Assembly: GCA_016714005.1 (NCBI GenBank) | Contig: JADJOA010000014.1 | Coordinates: 496,001 to 560,000 of the forward strand | DNA: 64,000 nt | DNA from: Bacteroidota bacterium | Lineage (GTDB): Bacteria; Bacteroidota; Bacteroidia; AKYH767-A; OLB10 | Direction: 5' to 3' | In this document: positions 1 to 10,233 of the stretch, one piece after another | Layout: each line of letters begins with the position of its first letter | Position numbering within the stretch: the first letter of the stretch is position 1 | Position numbers and translations under genes: made by a program | Notes under the pieces: model-generated | Seen by the model: only the letters and a program-made list of their open reading frames with translations | What the model was told of the DNA's origin: nothing | Databases searched by the model: none

Positions 1-1135
1 AACTAACCTTCCCTCACAAAAAACTGTGGATGCAACACTTGTTCTTATTGGATAAGATTGAGGACCAGATATAATATTATAATCAGTAAAAGTGTTATAA
101 CATCCGCTAGCATCGGTAATCCTGACTTTATACCCTCCGGTTGCTAATGCGTTGTAACTTACAGATGTTGCACCACTAATAGCGTTAGTACCCAAATACC
201 ATTGATACAAATATCCTGCTCAATTTGCGTTTCAAGCAAAGCGCTTGAATTGTCGCACTTAAAGGCAGGCCCATTAGATAATACAACTGGAGTAAAACTA
301 TTTGCAATTGTTACAGTTGTAGTTGGAGAAGTTGAAACTGCCCCACAGCTATAGTTTATTGTTACAGTATAACCACCCACCGCAGTTGCTGTAAAATTTG
401 AATTAGTTGCACCTGTTATATTATTACCATTCAGCTTCCATTGATAACTGCTTATATTAGGATGTGTGTTGGCGGTTAATAAAACATTTCCTCTGACAAA
501 TGGTTGCAGAGTTTGCAGGAGTGATTGATGCAGATGGCACAACATTAACATAAATGCTGTCAGACCAAGATGTAAAACTACAACCACTCCCTGCAATGGA
601 ATATTTATAATATCCGGATGCTTGTACAGTTATGCTTGGGCTAACATTTGAGATGGAAACATTGTCCTTATACCACGATATTGAAGTAGCCCCCCAACTA
701 AAGTCCCATAAAACTGACGGTACACAAAGTGTAGCTGATGTAACACAGTTTGTTGAAATATAACTAACAATGGGCGCATAAATCGTGTATGATTGCGGAG
801 CAAGCACCCGCACCAATATTTCGTTGGAAACCGGTGTAACATTACCATTGATGTCAAACCCATTACATCGCAAAAGTCCGGAAGAATATACGTAAACTGT
901 TGAACCGGTAAAAAAATTAAACCAACCACCATAATTAGAAGAGCAATCTCCCATAATTTTGTTCCCACTGATATGTATATCCGGGTAAAGGATTTATAAC
1001 CTGTAACGTAACGAATGAAGCGTATGAAGGAGAGCAAATATCTGTAGGTCCTAAAGCCTGAATAACTGGAGTCTGTGCTCTAAGCATCGTGTTAGTTAAC
1101 AGACTTACTAAAATTATTAAAATTACTTTCTTCAT
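1..1135 (-). CDS. Secreted Ig/PKD-like repeat protein, partial and frameshifted
   Basis: The gene starts at 1135 with an N-terminal signal peptide (MKKVILIILVSLLTNTMLRAQ-type, hydrophobic core then A-Q) and runs off the left edge. Three reading frames tile the region: 1135 to about 950, about 954 to 515, and about 515 to 200, with a further switch to the edge. Together they encode repeated units of the type 'YQWKLNGNNITGATNSNF', with paired cysteines and Thr/Ser-rich spacers. These are typical of the Ig/PKD-like repeats of Bacteroidota surface or adhesin proteins exported by type IX secretion. The C-terminal sorting domain would lie outside the window. At least three frameshifts are present, probably sequence errors. 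The exact ligand or role cannot be inferred. Confidence 0.7.
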
Positions 1136-1269
1136 TTATTTAAAATTAAAAGTTCAACACATTTTTTAAGGTTAATAAATCATCAATAATGATTAATAAC
1201 CAATCTTACTTGCGCAATATATTTAAATGAAACGAAAAACAGAACAGCTTCTTAAAAAAATAGCTGTTT

Positions 1270-2810
1270 CTACAACGGTATATTCCGTGCTTCTTCTTCG
1301 GAAGCTTCACCGCTTTATTCTCCAGCATCTTAAATGCTTTAATCAGCTTACTGCGTGTTTCACTTGGTTCTATTACCTCATCAATAAAACCGTGCTCGGC
1401 TGCTTTGTAGGGGTTGGCAAAAAGCTCGTTGTATTCCTGTTCTTTTTCTTTCCACTTGTCGGCAGGGTTTTCGGCTTTGCTAATTTCTTTTTTGAAAATA
1501 ATTTCAGCAGCGCCTTTTGCGCCCATCACTGCTATTTCAGCACTGGGCCATGCATAATTCATATCGGCACCTATATGCTTACTATTCATTACATCATAAG
1601 CACCACCATACGCCTTGCGTGTAATAACCGTTATGCGCGGCACAGTAGCTTCGCGAAATGCATAAAGTAGCTTGGCTCCGTTGGTTATAATGGCATTCCA
1701 TTCCTGGCCGGTGCCGGGCAAAAATCCGGGCACATCCTCAAACACCAACAGCGGAATATTAAAACAATCGCAAAAGCGCACAAAGCGCGCAGCTTTTGTT
1801 GATGAATGATTATCTAACACGCCTGCTAAAAACATAGGCTGATTGGCAACCACACCAATACTTCTTCCACCAATGCGCGCAAAACCCACTACAATATTTT
1901 CGGCAAAGTTTTTATGCACCTCTAAAAATGTATCACCATCAACCACATTATTAATTACTTCTCTTATGTCATAAGGCTGATTAGGGTTCGCAGGAATAAT
2001 GTTATTTAATTCAGTTCTCGTTTCATTTCCTTCTTCGTATTTTAATCGGGGCGGTAAATCCTCGCAGTTAGAAGGCATGTAACTGAACAATTTTTTAATG
2101 TTATTAATACACTCAATTTCATTAGCGCAACTAAAATGCGTTACGCCCGATTTGGTTGAATGTGTTGATGCACCACCCAACTCCTCGCTTGTAACTTCTT
2201 CGTGCGTTACTGTTTTAACCACGTTGGGTCCCGTAACAAACATGTACGAAGTATTTTCCACCATCATAATAAAATCCGTAATAGCAGGCGAGTACACGGC
2301 ACCACCCGCACACGGCCCCATTATGGCGCTTATCTGCGGAATAACGCCCGATGCCAGCGTATTACGGTAAAAAATATCGGCATAGCCACCTAAAGAAACA
2401 ACACCCTCTTGTATGCGCGCACCACCGCTGTCATTCATGCCAATTACGGGTGCACCGTTTTGCATAGCCATATCCATAATGCGGCAAATTTTTTCGGCAT
2501 GTGTTTCACTTAACGAACCGCCAAACACAGTAAAGTCCTGCGAAAAAACATATACCAACCTGCCGTTTATCTTTCCATATCCTGTAACCACACCATCACC
2601 TAAATATTTTTCTTTAGCCAAACCAAAATCCGTGGCGCGGTGCGTAACCAGCATACCTATCTCCTCAAACGAACCTTCATCCAACAAAAAATGAATTCGC
2701 TCCCGTGCTGTCAGCTTTCCTTTTTTATGCTGGTCATCTATCCTCTTTTTTCCTCCGCCTAAAAGTGCTTCCTCTTTTTTCGATTTAAGTGACGCTATTT
2801 TATCCTGCAT
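1270..2810 (-). CDS. Acyl-CoA (propionyl-CoA type) carboxylase beta subunit
   Basis: This is the carboxyltransferase subunit of a biotin-dependent acyl-CoA carboxylase, probably propionyl-CoA. It moves carboxyl from carboxybiotin to the acyl-CoA in the cytoplasm. The start at 2810 gives the usual family N-terminus (MQDKIASLKSKKEEALLGGG) with GKLTARERI following. Both crotonase-like halves are visible, including ARIQEGVVSLGGYADIF, GPCAGGAVYSPA and, in the second half, VFEDVPGFLPGTGQE and ITRKAYGGAYDVMNSKHIGAD. The open frame reads on to 1206, but one added base near 1285 restores the common family ending HGNIPL with a stop at 1270-1272, giving about 513 residues. That stop is therefore taken as the true end. 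No biotin carboxylase or biotin carrier subunit is adjacent. Confidence 0.93.
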
Positions 2811-3058
2811 TTTTCAAGTATTAATTTGCGGGACAAACCTACTTGATTTTTTTAAAAGGCATTTATGCCAATAAAATAAAAAATCAGTATGGTTTAAACG
2901 CGCCCTCTTTTAAAGCTCTTTAAAATTTCAAAGTTGTTAAATGTGTATAACATTTTCATGCATGTAAAACCATTATTGATGTAATAATAAAGCGTTAATG
3001 TGTAACCCCAAAAAACCCTCCACAACCCACTTTTGTATTTCCTGAATAAATAAAGCAA

Positions 3059-3223
3059 ATGAAAAGCAAATCAGATATTAAAAAGAACAGGTGCTCAAAC
3101 GTGTAAACGATCTTGACCCAAACAACAACAAAAATCTTGCGCAAAAACCTGTTGTTACCCGCAGAAAAAAAAAAGGTGCACGATGATGGTTTCGAGCACC
3201 GCACAAGTAAAGAAACTGTTTAA
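3059..3223 (+). CDS. Small basic protein upstream of Dps (frameshifted, tentative)
   Basis: ATG at 3059 begins MKSKSDIKK. With two single-base corrections, one in the A-rich stretch around 3084 and one in the A10 run near 3168, the frame continues through QVLKRVNDLDPNNNKNLAQK and TRRKKKVHDDGFEHRTSKETV to TAA at 3221. The result is a basic protein of about 54 residues ending only 18 bp before the dps start. The composition looks like real protein rather than noise, and the corrections match the error pattern elsewhere in the window. Function is unknown. It could equally be a non-coding leader. Confidence 0.4.
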
Positions 3224-3241
3224 CCAATTCATAAAATAAAA

Positions 3242-3715
3242 ATGAAACCAAATATTGGATTATCCCAACAAAAACTAAATCATATTAACGAACTGCTTAG
3301 TGTCGTATTGGCAACCGCAATGGCCCTCTACATCAAAACACGAAAATTTCACTGGAATGTTGAGGGAGAAAGTTTTATGGAACTGCACCAACTTTTCGAA
3401 AAACACTACAAGCAACTCGAAAAAGCAATAGATGAAATTGCCGAGCGCATTGGAAAACTCGGTGGCAAAGCAGAAGGAACCATGCAGGAATATTTACAAA
3501 AATCCTTAATAAAAGAATCTCCCGGTAAGTATCCTGCAAAAGCTGATATGATAAAAGAACTGCTCAAAGACCACGAGAGTGTAATCACCGCCCTGCGCAA
3601 AGCTATTGACGATTGCGATGAAAAATTTAACGATGCAGGCACTGCCGATTTCCTTACCGATTTAATCAAAGAACACGAAACCATTGCATGGACCTTAAGA
3701 AGATATATTAAGTAA
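3242..3715 (+). CDS. dps: Dps family ferritin-like DNA-protection protein
   Basis: This is a 157-residue protein of the Dps/miniferritin family. It forms dodecameric shells that oxidise and store iron and protect DNA during starvation or peroxide stress. The inter-subunit ferroxidase ligands are visible at the right spacing: His37 (in KFHWNV), His49, Asp64 and Glu68 (in DEIAER). The length and four-helix pattern fit a full-length protein. The C-terminus ends in RRYIK with no extended Lys tail, so direct DNA binding is not obvious. A strong rho-independent terminator follows at 3756. A small basic ORF lies 18 bp upstream and could be co-transcribed. Confidence 0.95.
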   Translation: MKPNIGLSQQKLNHINELLSVVLATAMALYIKTRKFHWNVEGESFMELHQLFEKHYKQLEKAIDEIAERIGKLGGKAEGTMQEYLQKSLIKESPGKYPAKADMIKELLKDHESVITALRKAIDDCDEKFNDAGTADFLTDLIKEHETIAWTLRRYIK

Positions 3716-3755
3716 AACAACATGGCGGCATAACAATGCCAACATTCTACATACA

Positions 3756-3788
3756 CCCTGTGCAGAATAATGCACAGGGCTTTTTTTT
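3756..3788 (+). terminator. Rho-independent terminator after dps
   Basis: A 9-bp perfect stem CCCTGTGCA / TGCACAGGG (3756-3764 and 3771-3779) with a 6-nt loop is followed by eight T residues. It lies 40 bp after the dps stop codon. Confidence 0.88.
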
Positions 3789-3862
3789 GAACAGTGTTGC
3801 GACTTTAATTTTAAAGGCAATTAAATATTTTTAATTTTACTCAACCTTAAAATTCTTATCGC

Positions 3863-5344
3863 ATGAAAGAACTTTATACACTCCTTTTTTTATTCGTAAC
3901 ACAAATTGCCTTCTCACAGCCTTGGCAATTATATCAACTCCATCAACTGACACATTACCAAAACACTGTTGATACCACCCAAATTATTTCCATAAATATG
4001 GATTCGGTAATTATTAATGGTAACAATTCAACAGGGTTGTTTAATCAGCACGATTTTTACAATGCACTTGCACCATGTAGCAGTGTTACATTCTGGAACC
4101 AGCCCTATTACACCTCAGGCAAATTTTATGATACCCTTACATGGAATGCCGATACCTCACGCATGAACCAATTTTATTTTTTGACCAATGCTGTTTTAAA
4201 TCAAAGTTGGATAATTACATCATCCGGTTCAGGCAGTAGTACCGATACCGTTACCATTACCTGCACTACCATACAACCCGAAACTTTTTTAGGAATAACC
4301 GATAGCGTAAAAACTTTTTCGCTTGCTTCAACTTTTTCAAACCCATTTGCATTACCGCTAAGCAACTTTCAATTTAAGCTCAGCAAGAATTATGGATTAA
4401 TTGAATATGTACCTTTTGAATGTATACACAGCCCACAATATTATTACCCAAAATCTTACATCATTATTGGAATTAACAACAACACATTAATTGGTTTTGC
4501 GCAACCAACGTTTTCTGATTATTTTCATTTGCATGCGGGCGATGTGGTATTGTGGCAGTATGATCATGTTAGTGCGAGTATTTTATTTCCGGATTACACG
4601 GAGTACTTTACCGACTCAATAACAAATTCACTCATTACTCCTGACTCTATAATTTATACAACGGACAGAACTACTTTAAATCATTTTGGAAATATTGTAA
4701 CACAAACCGGTCTTATTCAAAAGTTTTTTAAAGAAGATTATGAAACTATTTTAAGCGCAGGTTCTGGTTCTCTAATTGCAGAAAATGGGCTTCCAATGGG
4801 CGCTGGTTATTTGCAGTATATCGATTTGTGGAATTCTGCTGGTTGGCATATTGACACTAATTTTTTCCCTTCGAGCAATACCATACGAAGCGATTTTGCT
4901 CTTGGCTATAACATAGATACTGTTGGTTGCACTGTGCAAGAATATATTGATTATGGAGCATGGTTCTCTTTAAATACTTTAGTTGGATTAACAAGATATA
5001 TGACAGGAAGCTTTGGTTCGGACGACTATTATGTAATTGGCGCCACCATTAACGGAGTAACATACAACCACACTCCAGTTCTTCCGGTAAGAGTTATTGA
5101 ACAAACAAAAAATAACACCACTTTAGTTTTTCCCAATCCTGCAACCGATGTTTTAACTATAAGCTCAAATAAAAATTTAGAGAGCTACACGGCAATTATT
5201 TATGATGTAACAGGCAAAAAAGTGCACAAAATAAAATTGAACAAAAACACAATAAATGTAAAAAACTTAGCGCAAGGTTTTTATTCGCTAAAACTCACTC
5301 ATGCAAAAAATGGGGAATTGAATTTTAAGTTTGTTAAAAACTAA
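3863..5344 (+). CDS. Secreted protein with T9SS C-terminal sorting domain
   Basis: This is a 493-residue intact protein. It has an N-terminal signal peptide (MKELYTLLFLFVTQIAFSQ) and ends in a type A T9SS sorting domain: VFPNPATDVLTI around residue 420, then VTGKKVHKIKL, LAQGFYSLKLTHA and a final FKFVKN. The protein is therefore expected to pass the Sec system, cross the outer membrane by type IX secretion and be anchored or released. The central 380 residues are rich in Thr, Asn and aromatic residues and carry no domain I can name. It converges with the next gene, the two ends being 7 bp apart. Confidence 0.88.
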   Translation: MKELYTLLFLFVTQIAFSQPWQLYQLHQLTHYQNTVDTTQIISINMDSVIINGNNSTGLFNQHDFYNALAPCSSVTFWNQPYYTSGKFYDTLTWNADTSRMNQFYFLTNAVLNQSWIITSSGSGSSTDTVTITCTTIQPETFLGITDSVKTFSLASTFSNPFALPLSNFQFKLSKNYGLIEYVPFECIHSPQYYYPKSYIIIGINNNTLIGFAQPTFSDYFHLHAGDVVLWQYDHVSASILFPDYTEYFTDSITNSLITPDSIIYTTDRTTLNHFGNIVTQTGLIQKFFKEDYETILSAGSGSLIAENGLPMGAGYLQYIDLWNSAGWHIDTNFFPSSNTIRSDFALGYNIDTVGCTVQEYIDYGAWFSLNTLVGLTRYMTGSFGSDDYYVIGATINGVTYNHTPVLPVRVIEQTKNNTTLVFPNPATDVLTISSNKNLESYTAIIYDVTGKKVHKIKLNKNTINVKNLAQGFYSLKLTHAKNGELNFKFVKN

Positions 5345-5351
5345 CTTTAAA

Positions 5352-8300
5352 TTACTCCTTCATCACTTTAAACACACTTTTATTATCTCCGTTTTTTATT
5401 TCAACAAAATAAACTGCTGGCTTTAGTTTTTCAATGTTAAACTCATGAGTGTTAGATCCCTCAAGGTTGTTTAATTGCTTGCTTAAAATTTCTTTGCCAA
5501 GCACATCAAATATTTTCAGTTGAACAGTTTCTGATTGAAAGTTGTTGGTTTCTAAAAATAATTTTTGAGAGGCAGGGTTGGGATAAAGAAAAAATTCTGA
5601 ATTGGATTCGTAGGTATTAGTCGTTCTGCTACTTTCTGTTGTACGCCTGCATGGAACGGAAACGGTAACAGGTGCAGAGATTGAATCGCATCCATATATA
5701 TCAGTGGTAATTACCTGATAACTACCATTAGTTGATGCAATATAACTGTTTAAAGTAGAGCCATTAAGCAGAATTCCGTTTTTTAGCCATTGGTAGGTGG
5801 CAGTTAATGTATAACTTGATTGGAGAGTAACTGTGTTTGGAGAGCAAAAAGTTATAGGTCCAGATGGTATAATATTGTTTGGCGGTTTATTTACTACAGT
5901 TACGTAACAATTACCAGATATGGCTGAGCATAACGAACCAGTAAGAGAACAACTATAAACGCCAGAAGATTTTGTAGTATAAGAGCTTGTGGTGGCACCC
6001 TGAATTGGGACATTTGAATTTTTCCATTGGTAAAAAAAGCCTGTAGATGGGTTTACGGTCAAATGAGCACTATCATTTACACATATATAGTTTCCCGCAG
6101 AATTGGAAATAAAAGGGAGTTGTGAAATTTCAACAAAAAATGAAAGAGAATTAGATGTATCAACGCCACATAAATTGCTTACAATACAGTCATAAGTTCC
6201 TGTTGTTACATTAAGATTATAATTGGCAGTATTGGGAGCAATAATATTTATTCCGTTTTTTCGCCAGATGTAATTATTGCCCTGATAATGGGTGCCAACA
6301 GAAAGAACAGTATTATTATTTGCCGGGTAGCATAGTGTATCGGGTTTATTACAGGTTAGGGTTACATTAGGAATTGGATAAGTCGTGGTAGTTAAACTAA
6401 GATAGTTTGAAGTGGAAAAACAGCCGCTTGCCGTATCAGTAAAAATGCAAGAATATGTCCCGGTTTGCAAAGCGTAATAAATAGAATCAGTAGCTCCAAT
6501 TACATTAGTCACGCCATATTTCCATTGGTATGAGCAGCCATTACATGATGTTGTGGAAAGTTGCAGGCTATCGCCAAGACAGAAAGTAGTTTGCCCATTG
6601 CTTGAAATAACCGCTGAGGGGTTTTGTCCTACGACTATGTTAAGAACATTTGTCGTATCAACGGCACAACCATTACTTAAAATACAGTAATAATTACCGG
6701 ATACAGGAGAAATTAATCCTGAGGTATTTGAAGTTGATGTTTGAAACAGCACCGTATCTCTCATCCACAAATAATTAGTTTGAGGAAGAGATTGATTAAC
6801 TAAGAGCTGAAAATTGGTGCTGTTTGAACAAATACTTCCTTGCACTACAGTTGATATAACTGGAGCTGAAGAACTGAACAGGTTTTGAACTTTTAACTGA
6901 TTAGAATATCTGATTCCGCAAGCATCAGTAACCAAACATTGATACTTGCCTGCAAGAGTAGTAACATAAGTTGAGGCGGTTGCTCCGCTTACAAGGTTAT
7001 TGTTATGCAACCATTGGTAACTAACGGCACCCATAGTAGCTGTAAGCACTACACTATCTCCTGCGCATAAAAACAGAGAGGAGGAAGTGATTGTGGGTAG
7101 TGGGCTATAACAATTTATGGAAACACAATTAGTTGCTGTGCCTCCGGAGTTAGAAACGGTGTAGCAAATAGTATCTGTAAGCGGTAAGCCCTGATACATA
7201 TAACTTCCATTTTTTTTATACAAATGCCAGTTGTTAGTTTGACCAATGCTGCCATCACCAAAATTAACTGAAATGCTGTTTGCGCCTATTGAGTAATCTC
7301 TAACAAAAGTAAGATTACCCCCATTGGGTTGCGAAAAATCAGGTGCATAAAAATAGGGACATAGTACTGTAGGGTTGTTGTTCCATCCCAATGCCGGATC
7401 ATAACCTCTTTGCTGATTGCTGCTGCCATCAAACCACTTTACAGTTCCGTTTGTAATATATAATTAACTTACACTTGATGTTTGTACACTATCTATCTCC
7501 CAGCGGTGTTTATTAAAGTCATACACTGCACATATTACCATATTGTTGGCAGTATTTTTAAAGGCAATAACGTTTTGCCCTTGAACAAAACTGTCAACCT
7601 CGGTTTGCGGTAAACTATCAATAACCCAGTAATGATAAGCAGCATCGTATTTTCCAAAATAGGTTTGAGAGGTTCCGTAATTATCAAAAATGTAAGTGCT
7701 TCTGTCAACATAATATTCAGCATTAATATAATCTATTGCTGTGGCATTATTTACCGATGGATCAAATGCCTTAACAAAAATATTTTGGTAAAATCCGCCA
7801 TAATCGTAAGCAGCAGCCGTTGTTTCATAAAACCCGCCATTACTCATTCCTGCAAAACCGGGTGCATAACCGATTCCATAGTCAAAGGTTCCATTTTTGT
7901 AGTTATAAAAATATAAATCGTGTTCATCAGCCGGAAGATAACCACAGTAAGTGGATGCATATAGTCCGTTTAACCACAATCCAAAACAACAGTCATCATG
8001 ACTACTTCGGTTAATTAAACTAAAACTATGTGTGAGAATATTGTAGATACCCCCAGATGCCTCACCATCACTTCCTCCAGAGGAGGTACGGTCAGAATAC
8101 CAGCTAAATACACCATTAAATGTACCTGCTGAATATGATTCCGGGCATGGACTTTCGCTAATGGAAGTTGTTTTCCATTGATGTATCTCATGGTCATAAG
8201 TTACTGCTACAAACATTGCATTGTCTGCACCGGGAAACGGATTAGCTCCAACATAAGACACCATTCCTGCACTGTATTGATAAGGCAAGTCGTCAAAATA

Positions 8301-8477
8301 GGGAGTATTTAAAGTTGCTGTTGTTGCAAGGGAACTATCATAGCACGAAAACTCCAGCCTGTACTGCGTACCATTACTGGTTTGTGCTACGCTTATAGGA
8401 TAAGCTTGATAATAGTATTGCGCATGTGCAACAACAAATGCGGCACAAAAAATCAGCAGTAAAATTATTTTCTTCAT
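5352..8477 (-). CDS. Large secreted Ig/PKD-repeat T9SS protein with in-frame TAA
   Basis: Two ORFs, 8504-7464 and 7463-5352, lie in exactly the same frame and are separated by a single TAA (7464-7466). The sequence after the stop continues sensibly (LYITNGTVKWFDGSSNQQ), so I read one gene of about 1040 codons with a premature or miscalled stop. The start is ATG 8477, giving the signal peptide MKKIILLLIFCAAFVVAHAQ; an ATG nine codons upstream (8504) is less likely. The N-terminal third is Tyr/Asp-rich with no domain I recognise. The remainder has at least six Ig-like units with the motif 'YQW.....I.GAT....' and Cys pairs. It ends with a T9SS sorting domain (FFLYPNPASQKLFLET ... VFKVMKE). Confidence 0.82.
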
Positions 8478-8554
8478 GTCACTTAAGTAACTGAGTTTAG
8501 TCATTCAAAATAACTTTTTTTAAATCCCTAACCAGCCCCTTTAAAAATACTACT

Positions 8555-9888
8555 TTGGTCAAGCCCATGCCCATAAAACCCTCCCTCACCAAAACCGACC
8601 TTACCATGATAGTGGTAAGCCTCGTAATAGGCATCGGCATTTTCCGCACACCTGCTACCGTTGCCCAGCAATCGGGCAGCGAGTTTGTTTTTTTTGCTGC
8701 TTGGATTATTGGAGGCATCATTAGCATTTGCGGTGCGCTCACCTTTGCCGAAATAGGTTCCCGCTACCCTGTTGCCGGTGGCTTTTACAAAATATTTTCT
8801 GCCTGTTATCATCCGGCATTTGCATTTATGCTCAACTGGTCTCTTGTTATCATCAATTCGTTTAGCGCAGTGGGTGTGGCTATGGTAGGGGCGGAGTATA
8901 TTGTACCCGTTATTTTACCGCCCCACATGCAATCCGTATTCTACACAAAAATGGTTGCGCTTACTGTTATACTTTTTTATTCATACTCAACTACATCGGC
9001 ATTAAAACAGGTGCCAAAACACAAAACCTGCTAAGCGGTATCAAAATTTTAATGATACTGGGCTTTAGCTCCATCGTATTTTTTAATGTCGAAACTGTGC
9101 ATGCGTCAACCATGTCAGTTACCGAAAACAAATCACTGTTAGCTGCCCTGGGCGTAAGCCTCATATCTGTATTTTTTACCTATGGCGGTTACCAAAACAC
9201 CATCAACTTTGGCGCTGATGTAAAAAATCCGCAAAAAAATATTCCCGCAAGCATACTCACCGGCATGTTAATAGTTATTGTGCTCTACCTTCTAATTAAT
9301 ATTGCTTACGTAAACGTGCTTGGTTTTCAAAAAGTGCAACAGTCTAAATTGCTGGCATCAGAACTTGCTTCTGTATTATTCGGGCAAAAAGGCTTTGTAA
9401 TAACATCTGTGGCTATTTTTATTTCAGTAACCGGTTATATAAATACAGCATTACTATACAACCCGCGCATTTATTTTGCTATGGCGCAAGATGGGTTGCT
9501 GCCAGCTGTTTTTAAAAAAGTAAATGATAAAACACAGGTGCAGGAATTTGCTCTTTGTTTTTTTACGGGCATCATGCTCATTGCACTTTTTTGGCTTGGC
9601 ACTTTCGAAAAAATTGTAAACTACGTAATGTTTCTCGATAGCTTTGCATTAGCCACCGCTGCCGCCACCATTTTTATTTTCAGGCAACGGATGAAGGGCG
9701 CACAATACAACGGCTTTAAATTAAAACTATATCCTTTGCTACCCATAGTCTTTGTATTAATGCTTTTTACAGTAACCATTAATGTATTTGTGGCTGATGT
9801 AAAAGCTGCCATTGGTGGGCTATGCATCTTTGCCGGAGGATTACCCATTTATTATTTTCTTAAACAGATAAATAAAAAAGAAGATTAA
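8555..9888 (+). CDS. APC-superfamily amino acid permease (one frameshift)
   Basis: This is an inner-membrane amino acid transporter of the amino acid-polyamine-organocation family, about 444 residues with about 12 hydrophobic segments. The family's first-helix signature is present (MIVVSLVIGIGIFRTPATVA, glycine-rich unwinding motif), as are LTFAEIGSRYPVAGGFY and TYGGYQNTINFGADVKNP. The frame breaks in a T6 run at 8973-8978. One extra T joins both halves seamlessly (ILFLFILNYIGIKTGAKTQN). It resembles SteT/YkbA-like exchangers, but the substrate cannot be told. The 5' end lies 78 bp from the divergent gene start at 8477. Confidence 0.9.
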
Positions 9889-9920
9889 TACTTATAACCT
9901 GATGGAGTTTGTTTATGTGT

Positions 9921-10060
9921 TTTTTTAGACACAGATTTACAGGTTAATAGAATATCTCGATACATTTTCCCTGGTACTGCTTTGCAGCATGCAATTCGTG
10001 AAAATTTTAAAGCGAAGCGTTTAAATTGATTATTAAAATCTGTAAATCTGTGTTAAAAAA
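9921..10060 (-). repeat. MITE-like palindromic repeat, copy 1
   Basis: The ends form a terminal inverted repeat: TTTTTTAGACACAGATTTAC on the left and CTGTAAATCTGTGTTAAAAAA (with one A/G length difference) on the right. The interior, read on the minus strand, matches copies 2 (26641) and 3 (27802): AAACGCTTCGC, TTAAAATTTTCAC, GAATTGC and TGCTGCAAAGCAGT in the same order. It is about 140 bp with no coding capacity and is intergenic. Confidence 0.8.
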
Positions 10061-10140
10061 ATACATTGATTGGACTTCTTACTACAAATTCAGTGTGCAA
10101 CAGGCTTATTATACAGGCATAAACATTGTCGTAAAATTTC

Positions 10141-10228
10141 ACACTCCCAAAATTTCGGGAGGCGCAAAGCTCTCCAAGAAAATAAATTTAATATAAACCT
10201 CTGCGCTCTCTGCGTCTCCGCGTGAAAT
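10141..10228. repeat. Degenerate palindromic intergenic repeat
   Basis: GGCGCAAAGCTCTCCAAGAA on the left pairs loosely with the tandem-like CTCTGCGCTCTCTGCGTCTC and CGCGTGAAA on the right. Preceding it is a small TCCC/GGGA hairpin. Such 'CTCTGCG' tracts are frequently dispersed in environmental genomes, but only one copy is visible here. Confidence 0.4.
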
Positions 10229-10233
10229 AACTC

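Larger units (their letters stand above)
9889..10233. other. Intergenic stretch without genes, filled by two repeats
   Basis: This 345-bp gap between the convergent permease and sprA holds a palindromic repeat (9921-10060) and a second low-complexity repeat-like segment (10141-10228). No ORF or RNA gene is evident. Confidence 0.7.

Noticed and set aside
1227..1670. Plus-strand ORF opposite the acyl-CoA carboxylase
   Set aside because: It is the antisense shadow of a conserved coding region and lacks protein-like features.
2995..3204. Minus-strand ORF before dps
   Set aside because: Low-complexity, Phe-rich translation from A-rich DNA; the plus-strand reading is more protein-like.
7464..7466. 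Readthrough or recoded stop
   Set aside because: TAA is not used for selenocysteine or pyrrolysine and no recoding signal is evident; an error or mutation is more likely.
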